A stretch of DNA of 50,050 nt, from contig JAGFJK010000154.1 in NCBI GenBank assembly GCA_024102795.1, forward strand, positions 1-50,050, read 5' to 3'. Under the pieces are notes generated by a model. The model had not been told where the DNA came from and searched no databases. It saw only the letters and a program-made list of their open reading frames with translations. The position numbers and the translations under genes were made by a program. The stretch is from Pirellulaceae bacterium (GTDB taxonomy: Bacteria > Planctomycetota > Planctomycetia > Pirellulales > Pirellulaceae). Shown one piece after another: positions 35,567-44,754 of this stretch (the stretch's first letter is position 1; each line of letters begins with the position of its first letter).

Positions 35567-36094
35567 ATGGAAATTCCCGAAGTCGAAGTCCTGGAACCGG
35601 TCCGCTATCGCGACGAATTCTCGATGTATGGCTGGCGGAAAGTCCTGGCCGGCCTGCTGATAGCCGCCGCCACGACGATCCCGCCCGTCATCGCCTGGCA
35701 GCATCCGGCCGCTGATCCGCCGCCCTCGTCGGGCTTTCCATCAGGGCGTTTTCCCGTTCGGGAGCGTTTCGTGCGGGATCGCGGGCAGCCATCGACGGGC
35801 AGCAAGATTCTGTCCTGGCTGGCGGCCGCCTTCCGGCACACCACGGTGGCCCTGGTCACCACGCTCGGCCTGATGCTGTACTACCCTCGCCAGGGGTTCA
35901 AGCGTTACGCCTTGCTCTGCGGCCCGGTGCTGGCGATCATCGTGCCGGCCTGCCTGTCGGCGTATCTTCAGGGGCGCGAGGAGGTGTATCGCGTGGAACT
36001 GGTGCTGGTCTCGATCATCGCGTCCCTGCCTGCCGTCGGGCTCTACGTGTGGCTGACGTGGCGCAAGGGGAAGAGGTTGGGGATGGTCTGGTAG
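35567..36094 (+). CDS. Three-helix membrane protein of unknown function
   Basis: 175 residues from the ATG at 35567, with GGAGGT seven bases upstream. One membrane helix near 27-45, a Pro/Ser/Arg-rich loop (~46-80), then three closely spaced hydrophobic segments (~90-165). No family recognised. Isolated on its strand. Confidence 0.6.
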   Translation: MEIPEVEVLEPVRYRDEFSMYGWRKVLAGLLIAAATTIPPVIAWQHPAADPPPSSGFPSGRFPVRERFVRDRGQPSTGSKILSWLAAAFRHTTVALVTTLGLMLYYPRQGFKRYALLCGPVLAIIVPACLSAYLQGREEVYRVELVLVSIIASLPAVGLYVWLTWRKGKRLGMVW

Positions 36095-36157
36095 CTGGTC
36101 TCCGGGGTAGCTGGTCTCCGCTGTGAGCGGCCGGTACGGGGGTTTTCGTCAGGTAAC

Positions 36158-36273
36158 GGGTTGACGAGCCGCGGAGAGAAACAGCGGGCCGACCGGCCGC
36201 CGCCGGCGCCAGGCAGACCAGCATCGCCAATAGGTTGACAAGCCGCGGAGAGAAACAGCGGGCTTACGCCCGC
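36158..36273 (-). repeat. Duplicated AGAAACAGCGGGC palindromic repeat
   Basis: Two direct copies of GTTGACRAGCCGCGGAGAGAAACAGCGGGC begin near 36160 and 36234. The second continues into the stem GCGGGC-TTAC-GCCCGC and CGCTCGCC, inverse to the repeat at 29986-30065. Between the end of the membrane-protein gene and the end of clpB. Confidence 0.75.
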
Positions 36274-36306
36274 CGCTCGCCTGCCGCTCGCCGGCGCTCG
36301 CCAGTG

Positions 36307-38964
36307 TTACGTGGACGACACGGCCGCCTCGGGCGCGTTGCTCTCGGCCTCGAACGTGAAGCCCTGCTCGTAGTCGATCCGCAGCCCGCCCCCTTCGGCG
36401 ATCCGGCCCTTCAGGATCTCGGTGGCCAGCGGGTTCTGGATCTGCTGCTGGATGACCCGCTTCAGCGGGCGGGCGCCGTACGTCGGGTCGTAGCCCTCGG
36501 CGGCAATTTGCTTGCGGGCCCGATCGGTGACCTGCAGCGTGATGTCGCGTTCGGCCAGTTGTTTGCCGAGCCGTGCCAGTTGCAGGTCGACGATCCGCGA
36601 GATTTCGTCGCGCGTCAGCGGATGGAAGATGATCGTTTCGTCGATCCGGTTGAGGAACTCCGGCAGGAACTGGGTCCGCAGCGCGGCCTGGACCGCCTGG
36701 CGGATTTCCGCTTCGTCGCCGCCTTCTTCGGTCACTTGCTGGATCAACTGGCTGCCGATATTGCTGGTCATGACCACGATCGAGTTGGTGAAGTCGACGG
36801 TGTGGCCGTGGTTGTCGGTCAGTCGGCCGTCGTCCAGCACCTGCAGCAGGATGTTGAACACATCGCGGTGGGCCTTTTCGATTTCGTCCAGCAGGATCAC
36901 GCTGTACGGCCGGCGGCGCACCGCCTCGGTCAGCTTGCCGCCTTCCTCGTAGCCGACGTAGCCTGGCGGGGCTCCGATCAGGCGGCTGACCGTGTGCCGC
37001 TCCATGTACTCGCTCATGTCCAGCCGGACCATGGCGTTTTCGTCGTCGAACAGAACCTCGGCCAGGGCCTTGCAGAGTTCGGTCTTGCCGACGCCGGTGG
37101 GGCCCAGGAACAGGAACGAGCCGATCGGGCGGTTGGGATCCTGCAGTCCGCTGCGGCTGCGGCGGACGGCGTTCGATACCGCTTCGACCGCCTCGTCCTG
37201 GCCAACAACCCGCTGATGCAGCCGCTCCTCCATCACCAGCAGCTTGGCGCGTTCGGTCTCCATCATCCGGGATACGGGCACGCCCGTCCAACTGCTCACC
37301 ACCTCGGCGATTTCGTCCTCGGTCACGGCCTGCCGCAGCAGGCGCCGTTCGGCCTGTTGCCGCGCGGGCTGCTCCTCCTCGGCTTCCAGGTGCTCGCGCA
37401 GTCTCCGCCGCTGCAGGTCCAGTTCGTACAGCCGCTGGTAGTCGTCTTCGCTGACCGGCAGGCCGCTGGACTGTTTTTCCTTGATGGCGGCGTCCAACTG
37501 GCCGAATTCGTGTTCCACCTGCTCCATGTCGTGGCGGACTTTCTGGACGTCGCCCAGGCCCAGCTTCTCGGCTTCCCACTGCTCGCGCAGGCTGGCCAGT
37601 TTGTGCTTGAGCGTCCCGATTTCCTCCTCCACCTCCTGCAGTTGGTCCTTGGTCGATTCCTCGGTCTCTTCGGAAAGCTGCCGGGCGACCAGTTCGAGCT
37701 GTCGCAGGCGGCGCTGGACTTCGTCAATGTCGCCGGGGACGCTTTCCAGCTCCATCGCCACACGGCTGGCCGCTTCGTCCACCAGGTCGATCGCCTTGTC
37801 CGGCAGGAAGCGATCGGTGATGTAGCGGTCGGAGAGGCGGGCGGCGGCGACCAGGGCCGAGTCCTTGATTTTCACACCGTGATGGGCTTCGTAGCGGGGC
37901 TTCAGGCCTCGCAGGATGGCAATCGAATCCTCGACCGACGGTTCGCCCACGTAGACCGGCTGAAAGCGGCGTTCCAGGGCCGCGTCCTTTTCCACGTGCT
38001 TGCGGTATTCGTCCAGCGTCGTGGCGCCGATGCAGTGCAGTTCGCCGCGGGCCAGGGCCGGCTTGAGCAGGTTGGCGGCGTCGGCCGCGCCCTCGGCCGC
38101 GCCCGCGCCGACCACCGTGTGCAGTTCGTCGATAAACAACACGATCGCGCCGCCGGCGTCCTGGACTTCGCGGAGCACGGCCTTCAGGCGATCCTCGAAT
38201 TCGCCGCGGTACTTCGCGCCGGCGATCAACGCGCCCATGTCCAGGGCGATGACCCGCTTGTTCTTCAGGCTTTGAGGCACGTCGCCCTGCACGATCCGCA
38301 AGGCCAGCCCCTCGACGATCGCCGTCTTGCCCACACCCGGCTCGCCGATCAGCACCGGGTTGTTCTTGGTGCGGCGGGAAAGCACCTGAATGACCCGGCG
38401 AATCTCGTTGTCCCGGCCGATCACGGGATCCAGCTTGCCGAGCGTGGCCCTTTCCACCAGGTCGATGCCGTAGCGCTGCAGAGCCTGAAACTTGTCTTCG
38501 GGACTCTGGTCGGTGACTCGCGTACTGCCGCGCAGCGATCGCATGGCGCCCAGCACATCCTTGTCGCGAACCCCGTTCAGCTCCAGCAGGTTCTTGGCCT
38601 TGCAGGCGGTTTTGGTAACCGCCAGCAGCAGGTGTTCGGTCGAGACGAACTCGTCCTTCAGCGAGTCGGCTTCGCGCAGCGCCGCGTCCAGGACCTGCCG
38701 CAGGGCGGCGTTCGGCTGGGGCGTGGCGCCGCCGCTGACCTTCGGCAGCCGGCCGAGTTCGGATTGGACCATCCCGGCCAGTTGTCCTAGCTGGACGCCG
38801 ATCTTCTCCAGCAGCGGCTTGACGATCCCCTCGTCCTCCGCCAGCAGCGCGGCCAGCAGATGCAGCGAATCAAACTCAGGATGGCCTTTTTCCGCGGCCA
38901 GATTCTGAGCGCGAACGACGGCCTCCTGAGCCTTGATCGTCAGTTTTTCCATGCGAAACGACAT
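36307..38964 (-). CDS. clpB: ATP-dependent disaggregase ClpB
   Basis: 885 residues. N-terminal Clp repeats (~1-150), first AAA+ module with Walker A GEPGVGKT (~207-214) and [12 protein letters not shown], a long ClpB-type coiled-coil middle domain (~405-530, which ClpA/ClpC lack), second AAA+ module with GPTGVGKT (~613-620), the pore loop GYVGYEEGG and LLDEIEKAH. The end lacks a ClpP-binding loop. Refolds aggregated protein with DnaK. GGAGGG site eight bases before the ATG. It follows dnaK by 56 bp, making a heat-shock operon. Confidence 0.95.
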   Translation of the reverse strand: MSFRMEKLTIKAQEAVVRAQNLAAEKGHPEFDSLHLLAALLAEDEGIVKPLLEKIGVQLGQLAGMVQSELGRLPKVSGGATPQPNAALRQVLDAALREADSLKDEFVSTEHLLLAVTKTACKAKNLLELNGVRDKDVLGAMRSLRGSTRVTDQSPEDKFQALQRYGIDLVERATLGKLDPVIGRDNEIRRVIQVLSRRTKNNPVLIGEPGVGKTAIVEGLALRIVQGDVPQSLKNKRVIALDMGALIAGAKYRGEFEDRLKAVLREVQDAGGAIVLFIDELHTVVGAGAAEGAADAANLLKPALARGELHCIGATTLDEYRKHVEKDAALERRFQPVYVGEPSVEDSIAILRGLKPRYEAHHGVKIKDSALVAAARLSDRYITDRFLPDKAIDLVDEAASRVAMELESVPGDIDEVQRRLRQLELVARQLSEETEESTKDQLQEVEEEIGTLKHKLASLREQWEAEKLGLGDVQKVRHDMEQVEHEFGQLDAAIKEKQSSGLPVSEDDYQRLYELDLQRRRLREHLEAEEEQPARQQAERRLLRQAVTEDEIAEVVSSWTGVPVSRMMETERAKLLVMEERLHQRVVGQDEAVEAVSNAVRRSRSGLQDPNRPIGSFLFLGPTGVGKTELCKALAEVLFDDENAMVRLDMSEYMERHTVSRLIGAPPGYVGYEEGGKLTEAVRRRPYSVILLDEIEKAHRDVFNILLQVLDDGRLTDNHGHTVDFTNSIVVMTSNIGSQLIQQVTEEGGDEAEIRQAVQAALRTQFLPEFLNRIDETIIFHPLTRDEISRIVDLQLARLGKQLAERDITLQVTDRARKQIAAEGYDPTYGARPLKRVIQQQIQNPLATEILKGRIAEGGGLRIDYEQGFTFEAESNAPEAAVSST

Positions 38965-39020
38965 GCCACTCGCCCTCCGGGTCCACCCGCAGTCCCCCCT
39001 CGATGCCGCCGCGGGCGAGA

Positions 39021-40949
39021 CTACGAGTCCTTGACCTCGAACTCCGCGTCGATCGCATCGTCATCGGCGCTGCCGTGCGGCGCACCGGACGACGTGCCCG
39101 CGGCCCCGGCGCCGACTTGCGCACGTTCGTACAGCGTCTTGCTGAACGCCTGGGCGGCTTGCTCCAGATCGTTGACGGCCGATTTGATGGCCGCGGTATC
39201 CTGGCCCTTGGCCACTTCTCGCGTCTTCTCCACCGCCCGCTGCAGCGGCTCCTTGTCCGCGTCCGACAACTTGTCCGCATGTTCGCGGATCTGCTTTTCG
39301 AGCTGGTAGCAGAGCTGATCCGCCCGGTTGCGGGCTTCGGCCAGCTCGAACAGCCGCTTGTCCTCCTCGGCGTGCTCCTGAGCGTCGCGCGTCATGCGGT
39401 TGATTTCATCGTCCGACAGGCCGGCCGACTGCTCGATCCGCACCGACGCCTCCTTGCCGGTCTTCACGTCGCGGGCCGAGACGTTCAGGATGCCGTTCTG
39501 GTCGACGTCAAACTTGACCTCGATCTGCGGCACGCCACGCGGCGCCGGCGGAATGCCCTCCAGGTTGAACTGGCCGAGCAACCGGTTCTGGCTGGCCATC
39601 TTCCGCTCGCCCTGGAACACGCTCACCGTGACCGCCGTCTGGTTGTCGGCGGCCGTGCTGAACACGTTTTTCTTCTCGACCGGGATCGTCGTGTTGCGTT
39701 CGACCAGCGGCGTCATGATGCCGCCCTCGGTCTCGATGCCCAGCGTCAGCGGGGTCACGTCCAGCAGCAGCACGTCCTTGCGGTCGCCCGCCAGCACGCT
39801 GCCCTGGATCGCCGCTCCCACCGCCACCACCTCGTCGGGATTCACCCCTTGATGCGGATCCTTCTTGAAAATCTCCCGGACCAGTTGCTGGACCTTGGGC
39901 ACGCGGGTCGAACCTCCGACCAGCACCACTTCGTCAATATCGCTGGGCGAGAACTTGGCGTCCTTCAAGGCCTGCATCACCGGACCCCGGCAGCGTTCGA
40001 TCAGCCCGTCCACCAGTTCCTCGAACTTGGAACGCGAAATCGTCATCTGCAGGTGCTTGGGACCGGTCGCGTCGGCCGTGATGAATGGCAGGTTGATGTC
40101 GGTCTGCGGCACGCTGCTGAGTTCCTTCTTGGCCTTCTCGCATGCTTCCTGCAAGCGCTGCAGGGCCATCGTGTCCTTGCGCAGATCCACGCCGTGCTCG
40201 CGCTGGAACTGGTCGGCCACGTGGTGAATCAGGGCTTCGTCAAAGTCGTCGCCGCCCAGATGCGTGTCGCCGCTGGTGCTGATCACCTGAAAGACCTTGC
40301 TTTCGGTCCCTTCGCCTGGCGTTTCCGCCACTTCCAGCACCGAGACATCGAACGTTCCGCCGCCCAGGTCGAAGACCACGATCTTCTCGTCCTTCTTCCG
40401 GTCCAGCCCGTACGCCAGGGCCGCCGCGGTCGGTTCGTTGATGATCCGAGCCACCTCCAGGCCGGCAATCTGACCTGCGTCCTTGGTGGCCTGCCGCTGC
40501 GAATCGTTGAAGTAGGCCGGAACCGTGATCACGGCCTTGTTCACCTTGTGGCCCAGATACGACTCGGCGGCCTCCTTGAGCTTGCGCAGCGTCTTGGCCG
40601 AGATCTCCTGCGGCGTGAATTCCTTGCCGTCCACCTCGACCTTCACATAATCGTGCGGGCCGCCCACGACCTTGTAGGGGACCATCTTCTCCTCGGTCTG
40701 CACCTCGTTGTGACGCCGCCCCATGAACCGCTTGATCGAATAGACGGTCCGCGTCGGATTGGTCACGGCCTGCCGCCGAGCGGGTTCGCCAACCAGCGTC
40801 TCGCCGTTGTCCTTGAAGGCCACCACGCTGGGCGTCAGCCGGTTGCCTTCCTTGTTCGGGATCACCTTCGGTTCGCTGCCCTCCATGACCGCCACCACGG
40901 AGTTGGTGGTTCCCAGATCGATCCCGATGATCTTTTCACCTTGAGCCAT
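39021..40949 (-). CDS. dnaK: Hsp70 chaperone DnaK
   Basis: 642 residues, the normal length. ATPase domain with [14 protein letters not shown] (8-21), [41 protein letters not shown] and [12 protein letters not shown]; substrate-binding domain with [17 protein letters not shown]; helical lid and an acidic tail ([14 protein letters not shown]). AAGGAG site before the ATG. First gene of the dnaK-clpB unit; grpE and dnaJ are not in the window. Confidence 0.96.
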   Translation of the reverse strand: MAQGEKIIGIDLGTTNSVVAVMEGSEPKVIPNKEGNRLTPSVVAFKDNGETLVGEPARRQAVTNPTRTVYSIKRFMGRRHNEVQTEEKMVPYKVVGGPHDYVKVEVDGKEFTPQEISAKTLRKLKEAAESYLGHKVNKAVITVPAYFNDSQRQATKDAGQIAGLEVARIINEPTAAALAYGLDRKKDEKIVVFDLGGGTFDVSVLEVAETPGEGTESKVFQVISTSGDTHLGGDDFDEALIHHVADQFQREHGVDLRKDTMALQRLQEACEKAKKELSSVPQTDINLPFITADATGPKHLQMTISRSKFEELVDGLIERCRGPVMQALKDAKFSPSDIDEVVLVGGSTRVPKVQQLVREIFKKDPHQGVNPDEVVAVGAAIQGSVLAGDRKDVLLLDVTPLTLGIETEGGIMTPLVERNTTIPVEKKNVFSTAADNQTAVTVSVFQGERKMASQNRLLGQFNLEGIPPAPRGVPQIEVKFDVDQNGILNVSARDVKTGKEASVRIEQSAGLSDDEINRMTRDAQEHAEEDKRLFELAEARNRADQLCYQLEKQIREHADKLSDADKEPLQRAVEKTREVAKGQDTAAIKSAVNDLEQAAQAFSKTLYERAQVGAGAAGTSSGAPHGSADDDAIDAEFEVKDS

Positions 40950-41342
40950 CGTTCACTCCTTCTCTATCGCACGCCTGGCGAATGAAGCTTGTCCATCTTG
41001 TCCGCAAATCGCCTGCCGGCCGCAGGCGGTAACTTTTCAAACCCAGTGGCCGTGGGCGGTGCCCGGCCGCGGGAATCGACGTTTGGACGAGTCCAACACC
41101 CGCATTCCTCCGAGGCACCTTGTCCGACCGCCAACTCACTCGAAGCAAAGGGCGCGCCACTTGGGGAAATCCCGGCCAACAACCTCTTGGATGCCGCAAG
41201 AGTGGTGGAGTTTCAGCAGCTTTCTTCGCGGCTCGCTCCGAACCGCCCCTGGCCGCTGGCCCATCCCTGACCGCCGGACTGCCATTTTGACACTCGCGGC
41301 TCCCCTCCAGATCCCGCGGAACCGGCGCCGACCGGAGAATGA
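40950..41342. other. Divergent region between dnaK and pheA
   Basis: About 390 bp without a recognised gene. It must hold the dnaK-clpB promoter, but no complete CIRCE element and no convincing heat-shock sigma box was found by eye. Confidence 0.5.
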
Positions 41343-41371
41343 TTGACACCCGCCGACGTGGGACTTACAAG
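41343..41371 (+). promoter_or_regulatory. Promoter candidate for pheA
   Basis: Consensus TTGACA (41343-41348), 17-bp spacer, TACAAG (41366-41371), 38 bp before the ATG at 41409. Confidence 0.45.
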
Positions 41372-41408
41372 AGTGCTACGCTCGGCTTTTTCAGCGGAAT
41401 GCGTTGCC

Positions 41409-42584
41409 ATGGCCAAGTCCAAGCCCACCCGATCGAAGTCGTCCACGCCGGCCGCTCCGCGCCGTGAGCGAGCCGGGCAGGTTCCGACCGTGGACGGACT
41501 GCGGAGCCTGGACCGGCAACTGCTGGAACTGCTCAACCGCCGAGCGGAGTGGTATCGCCAGTTACACCAGCCCGAGCCAGCCGGAAGCCAGGCCGGAACG
41601 TCTTCAGTGGCGGCCGGACAGCCCCCGGCCAGCGGCGTGGACGATGCCCGATACTGGGAGGAACTGGGCGAACTGGTGGCGGCCAGTCGAGGCCCTCTGT
41701 CCCCCGTGGCGGTCCAGTCGGTGTTTCGGGAACTGCTGAGCGGCTGCCGCAGCCTGGTGCAGCCAGCGCGAGTCGCCTATCTCGGGCCGCCGTACAGCTA
41801 CAGCCACCTGGCGGCGCTGGAGCGGTTCGGGCAGTCGGCCGACCTGGTTCCCGTGGCAACGATCCCGGCCGTGTTCGAAGCCCTGGCGCGAGGGCAGGCC
41901 GCCTTCGGCCTCGTGCCGATCGAGAACTCGACCGACGGGCGGGTCGTCGACACGCTGGACATGTTCGCCCGGCAGCCGGCTAGAATCTGCGGCGAAGTGC
42001 AGTTGCGCATTCACCACTGCCTGCTCGGCAAGTGTTCCCGCTCGGAAGTGCAGGAGGTGTACAGCAAGCCGCAGGCGTTGTCGCAGTGCCGGGCCTGGCT
42101 GGCTCGGCACCTGCCCGGCGCTCGTACCGTCGAAATGGCCAGCACCGCTTCGGCCGCCAAGCTGGCCGGCGACCGGCCCTTTGCCGCCGCCATCGCCAGC
42201 CGGCAGGCGGGTGCCCATTACGGGCTGGACGTGATCGAAGCGAATATCGAGGACAATCGGCACAACGTCACCCGGTTCGCGGTGATCGGCGAGGTCGAGA
42301 ACCGGCGGACCGGCGATGACAAGACTTGCTTAATGTTCGAACTGCGGCATCAGCCCGGCGCATTGGCCGACGCCATGGTGGTGTTCAAACGAAACCGCTT
42401 GAACCTGACTTGGATCGAATCGTTTCCACGGCCCGACACGCCCCGCGAGTATGTGTTCTTCGTGGAACTCGAAGGGCACGGCCGCGAGGCGAAGGTCAAG
42501 CGGGCGCTCAGTTCGCTCCAGGAGAAGACCGACCGCCTGATCGTGCTGGGCTCGTATGCCCGCTGCCAACCGATCGAGGCTTGA
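41409..42584 (+). CDS. pheA: Bifunctional chorismate mutase/prephenate dehydratase
   Basis: 391 residues from the ATG at 41409. A basic leader, an AroQ-type chorismate mutase domain (~30-110: LRSLDRQLLELLNRRAEW), a prephenate dehydratase domain (~125-300) with AYLGPPYSYSHLAALERFG, VPIENSTDGRVVDTLDMF and the NVTRFAVIG motif, and an ACT domain (~308-380) with PGALADAMVVF, LNLTWIESFPRP. The mutase domain has a Gly/Ser/Pro-rich insertion (~70-85). It makes phenylpyruvate from chorismate; the ACT domain suggests phenylalanine feedback. Monocistronic. Confidence 0.92.
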   Translation: MAKSKPTRSKSSTPAAPRRERAGQVPTVDGLRSLDRQLLELLNRRAEWYRQLHQPEPAGSQAGTSSVAAGQPPASGVDDARYWEELGELVAASRGPLSPVAVQSVFRELLSGCRSLVQPARVAYLGPPYSYSHLAALERFGQSADLVPVATIPAVFEALARGQAAFGLVPIENSTDGRVVDTLDMFARQPARICGEVQLRIHHCLLGKCSRSEVQEVYSKPQALSQCRAWLARHLPGARTVEMASTASAAKLAGDRPFAAAIASRQAGAHYGLDVIEANIEDNRHNVTRFAVIGEVENRRTGDDKTCLMFELRHQPGALADAMVVFKRNRLNLTWIESFPRPDTPREYVFFVELEGHGREAKVKRALSSLQEKTDRLIVLGSYARCQPIEA

Positions 42585-42595
42585 GAAGTTGTCAG

Positions 42596-42679
42596 TTTGC
42601 AATTTGCAATTTGCAATTTGCAATTTGCAATTTGCAATTTGCAATTTGCAATTTGCAATTTGCAATTTGCAATTTGCAA
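42596..42679. repeat. TTTGCAA heptamer array, 12 perfect copies
   Basis: Exactly twelve uninterrupted 7-bp units directly after pheA. Because 7 is not a multiple of 3, all frames stay open and encode a 7-residue periodic peptide (e.g. CNLQFAI), which is a translation artefact. Smaller clusters lie at 9506 and 23399. Confidence 0.95.
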
Positions 42680-42724
42680 TCTTCGGTTGTCAGCACGCAT
42701 GACGGACGGTGCCAAGACAGAGGT

Positions 42725-43167
42725 CGTGCAGCTTTCAGGCGTCATCGCCGAGAGAAAACTGGACGGCCTCCGCATCGGCGAGTGCTCCCACTCGATATCC
42801 CTTTGGCCCCCTCCCCGGCTTCCGGGGAGGGCTGGGGAGGGGCTCTTATGCACCCTGTTTTGACGCACCCGGCGCCCGATGGAATCACCCAACACCGGTC
42901 GCACCCATGAATTCAGATCCTAAATTGATGCTCGACTCGTCCGAAATCCGCGTCCCGCGAGTGGCCATGCGCGGATTGAGCGAATCGCTTTGATCCATAG
43001 TCCCGCAGGCCCCTCCCCAACCCTCCCCGGAAGCCGGGGAGGGGGACAGAAGTATTGTGAGGGGGGGCCGGCGAAGTCGATCTGTCCATTGGTTTGTCAT
43101 CCCAAGTTCCATACCCAAAATAACTTAAAAGCTGCACGATCTCCTTCCGGGGAGGGTTGGGGAGGGG
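42725..43167. repeat. Cluster of palindromic intergenic repeats
   Basis: Contains a CGTGCAGCTTTC box (42725-42736), two perfect hairpins with stem CCCTCCCCGG (42809-42831, loop CTT; 43021-43043, loop AAG, opposite orientation), an AACTTAAAAGCTGCACG box (43122-43138) and a half-hairpin directly after it (43141-43167). The last composite is inverse to the one at 24741-24776. The space 42585-43238 has no convincing gene. Confidence 0.75.
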
Positions 43168-43238
43168 CCTGCGGGGTTCGAGCGGACAACCATGGGATAC
43201 CATTGAATTCGAATAAGTCCGCGCGGCAAACGGCCGGC

Positions 43239-44693
43239 TCAATGCAGTACCGGGCAGACGTCGAACCATTCGCGGTTCTGCTGCCGCATCCAGCGTGTGG
43301 AACAGGCCGGGCCCCACTCACCGAGTGGATAGTGTTCCAGTTCCGGAGCGGCCGGACTGTTCCAGGCCGCCAGGATCGGATCGACAATGCCCCAGGCCAG
43401 CTCCACTTCATCGCTGCGGGCGAACAGGCTGGCATCGCCGTTCAACACGTCCAGCAGCAGCCGCTGGTACGCATCGGGCAGTTGGCCAGAAAACTCGCGC
43501 CCAAAGCGGAAATCCAGGTCGGTCATCTGCAGCCGCATGCCGGCGTCGGGAACCTTGGTCAGGAAATGCAACTGGATGCCCTCGGCCGGCTGGATCTGGA
43601 TCACCAGCCGATTAGCGTCGAAATCGCCGCGGCGGCCGTCGGCGAACAGCATCTGCGGCGGCTTGCGGAACTGGATCACGATCTGCGTGGTCCGGCAGGA
43701 CATCGCCTTGCCGGAGCGCAGATAGAACGGCACTCCGTTCCACCGCCAGTTGTCCACGTGCAGCTTCAGCGCCGCGAATGTCGCCGTCTGGCTGTTGGCC
43801 GGAACGCCCTCCTCGGCCAGATAGCCTTCGTACTGCCCGCGAACCGCGCACTGAGCGAAATCGGCGCCGGCCAGCTTGCGGACCGCGCGCAGCACCTTGA
43901 CCTTTTCATCCCGCACCAGGTCCGCTTCGAACCGCACGGGCGTCTCCATCGCCGTGATCGTCATCAGTTGCAGCAGGTGATTCTGGAACATGTCGCGGAG
44001 CACGCCCGACGAATCGTAGTAGCCGCCCCGCCGGCCGACCCGCACCTCCTCGGCCACCGTGATCTGCACGTGATCGATGTAATTGCGGTTCCAGATCGGT
44101 TCGAAGATGCTGTTGGCGAATCGCAGGACCAGCAGGTTCTGCACGGTCTCCTTGCCCAGGTAATGGTCGATGCGGTAAATCTGCCGCTCGCCGAACACCT
44201 GGTGCAAGGCGACGTTCAGCGCGTGTGCCGAAGCCAGGTCGGTTCCCAGCGGTTTCTCGATCACGATGCGGCGCGCGCCGCGGCTTTCGTCGGCCAGGCC
44301 GGCGGCGCCCAGTTGAGCGACCGCCGGCTCGTACAGCCGCGGCGCGGTCGACAAGTAATAGATGCGCGCGGCGGGCGAACCCGTTTCGAGCGACTCCAGC
44401 GCGCCGCTCAGCCGGCGGACGTCCTCCGCCTGCGTCACGTCGCCCGGCACGTAGTGCACAAGCTGGGCGAACTGCTCCCAGGCGGCCGGGTCGAACTCGG
44501 CTCCCAGGAAACCGGCCGTCGACTCGGCCAGCATCCCCCGCCAGGATTCGGAGGTGTAGTCGCTGCGAGCGACGCCGACGATCCGCGTCTCGGCCGGCAG
44601 CCGCTGCTTGCGCTGCAGCCGGTACAGGGCCGGAATCAACTTGCGACTCGTCAGATCGCCAGACGCCCCGAAGATGACAATCGTGTTAGCCAT
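43239..44693 (-). CDS. zwf: Glucose-6-phosphate 1-dehydrogenase
   Basis: 484 residues, normal length. NADP-binding FGASGDLTSRKL at the N-terminus, EKPLGTDLASA, and the active-site RIDHYLGKE near 172-180, followed by FANSIFEPIWNRNYIDHVQI. First step of the oxidative pentose-phosphate pathway, yielding NADPH and 6-phosphogluconolactone. It follows gnd by 61 bp on the same strand. No pgl gene is adjacent. Confidence 0.95.
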   Translation of the reverse strand: MANTIVIFGASGDLTSRKLIPALYRLQRKQRLPAETRIVGVARSDYTSESWRGMLAESTAGFLGAEFDPAAWEQFAQLVHYVPGDVTQAEDVRRLSGALESLETGSPAARIYYLSTAPRLYEPAVAQLGAAGLADESRGARRIVIEKPLGTDLASAHALNVALHQVFGERQIYRIDHYLGKETVQNLLVLRFANSIFEPIWNRNYIDHVQITVAEEVRVGRRGGYYDSSGVLRDMFQNHLLQLMTITAMETPVRFEADLVRDEKVKVLRAVRKLAGADFAQCAVRGQYEGYLAEEGVPANSQTATFAALKLHVDNWRWNGVPFYLRSGKAMSCRTTQIVIQFRKPPQMLFADGRRGDFDANRLVIQIQPAEGIQLHFLTKVPDAGMRLQMTDLDFRFGREFSGQLPDAYQRLLLDVLNGDASLFARSDEVELAWGIVDPILAAWNSPAAPELEHYPLGEWGPACSTRWMRQQNREWFDVCPVLH

Positions 44694-44754
44694 GTTGCTC
44701 GTTGACAGTGCAAGTTCGCTGTTCCCGCGCGGCGCGCTTGCCCGCTCGGGGCAA

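Noticed and set aside
41371-41378. CIRCE (HrcA) operator near dnaK
   Set aside because: Only GAGTGCTA, a right-half match; the TTAGCACTC half is absent and the site is on the pheA side.
42330-42904. Minus-strand and plus-strand frames with periodic CKLQIAN/CNLQFAI peptides
   Set aside because: Produced by the TTTGCAA array, whose 7-bp period leaves all frames open.
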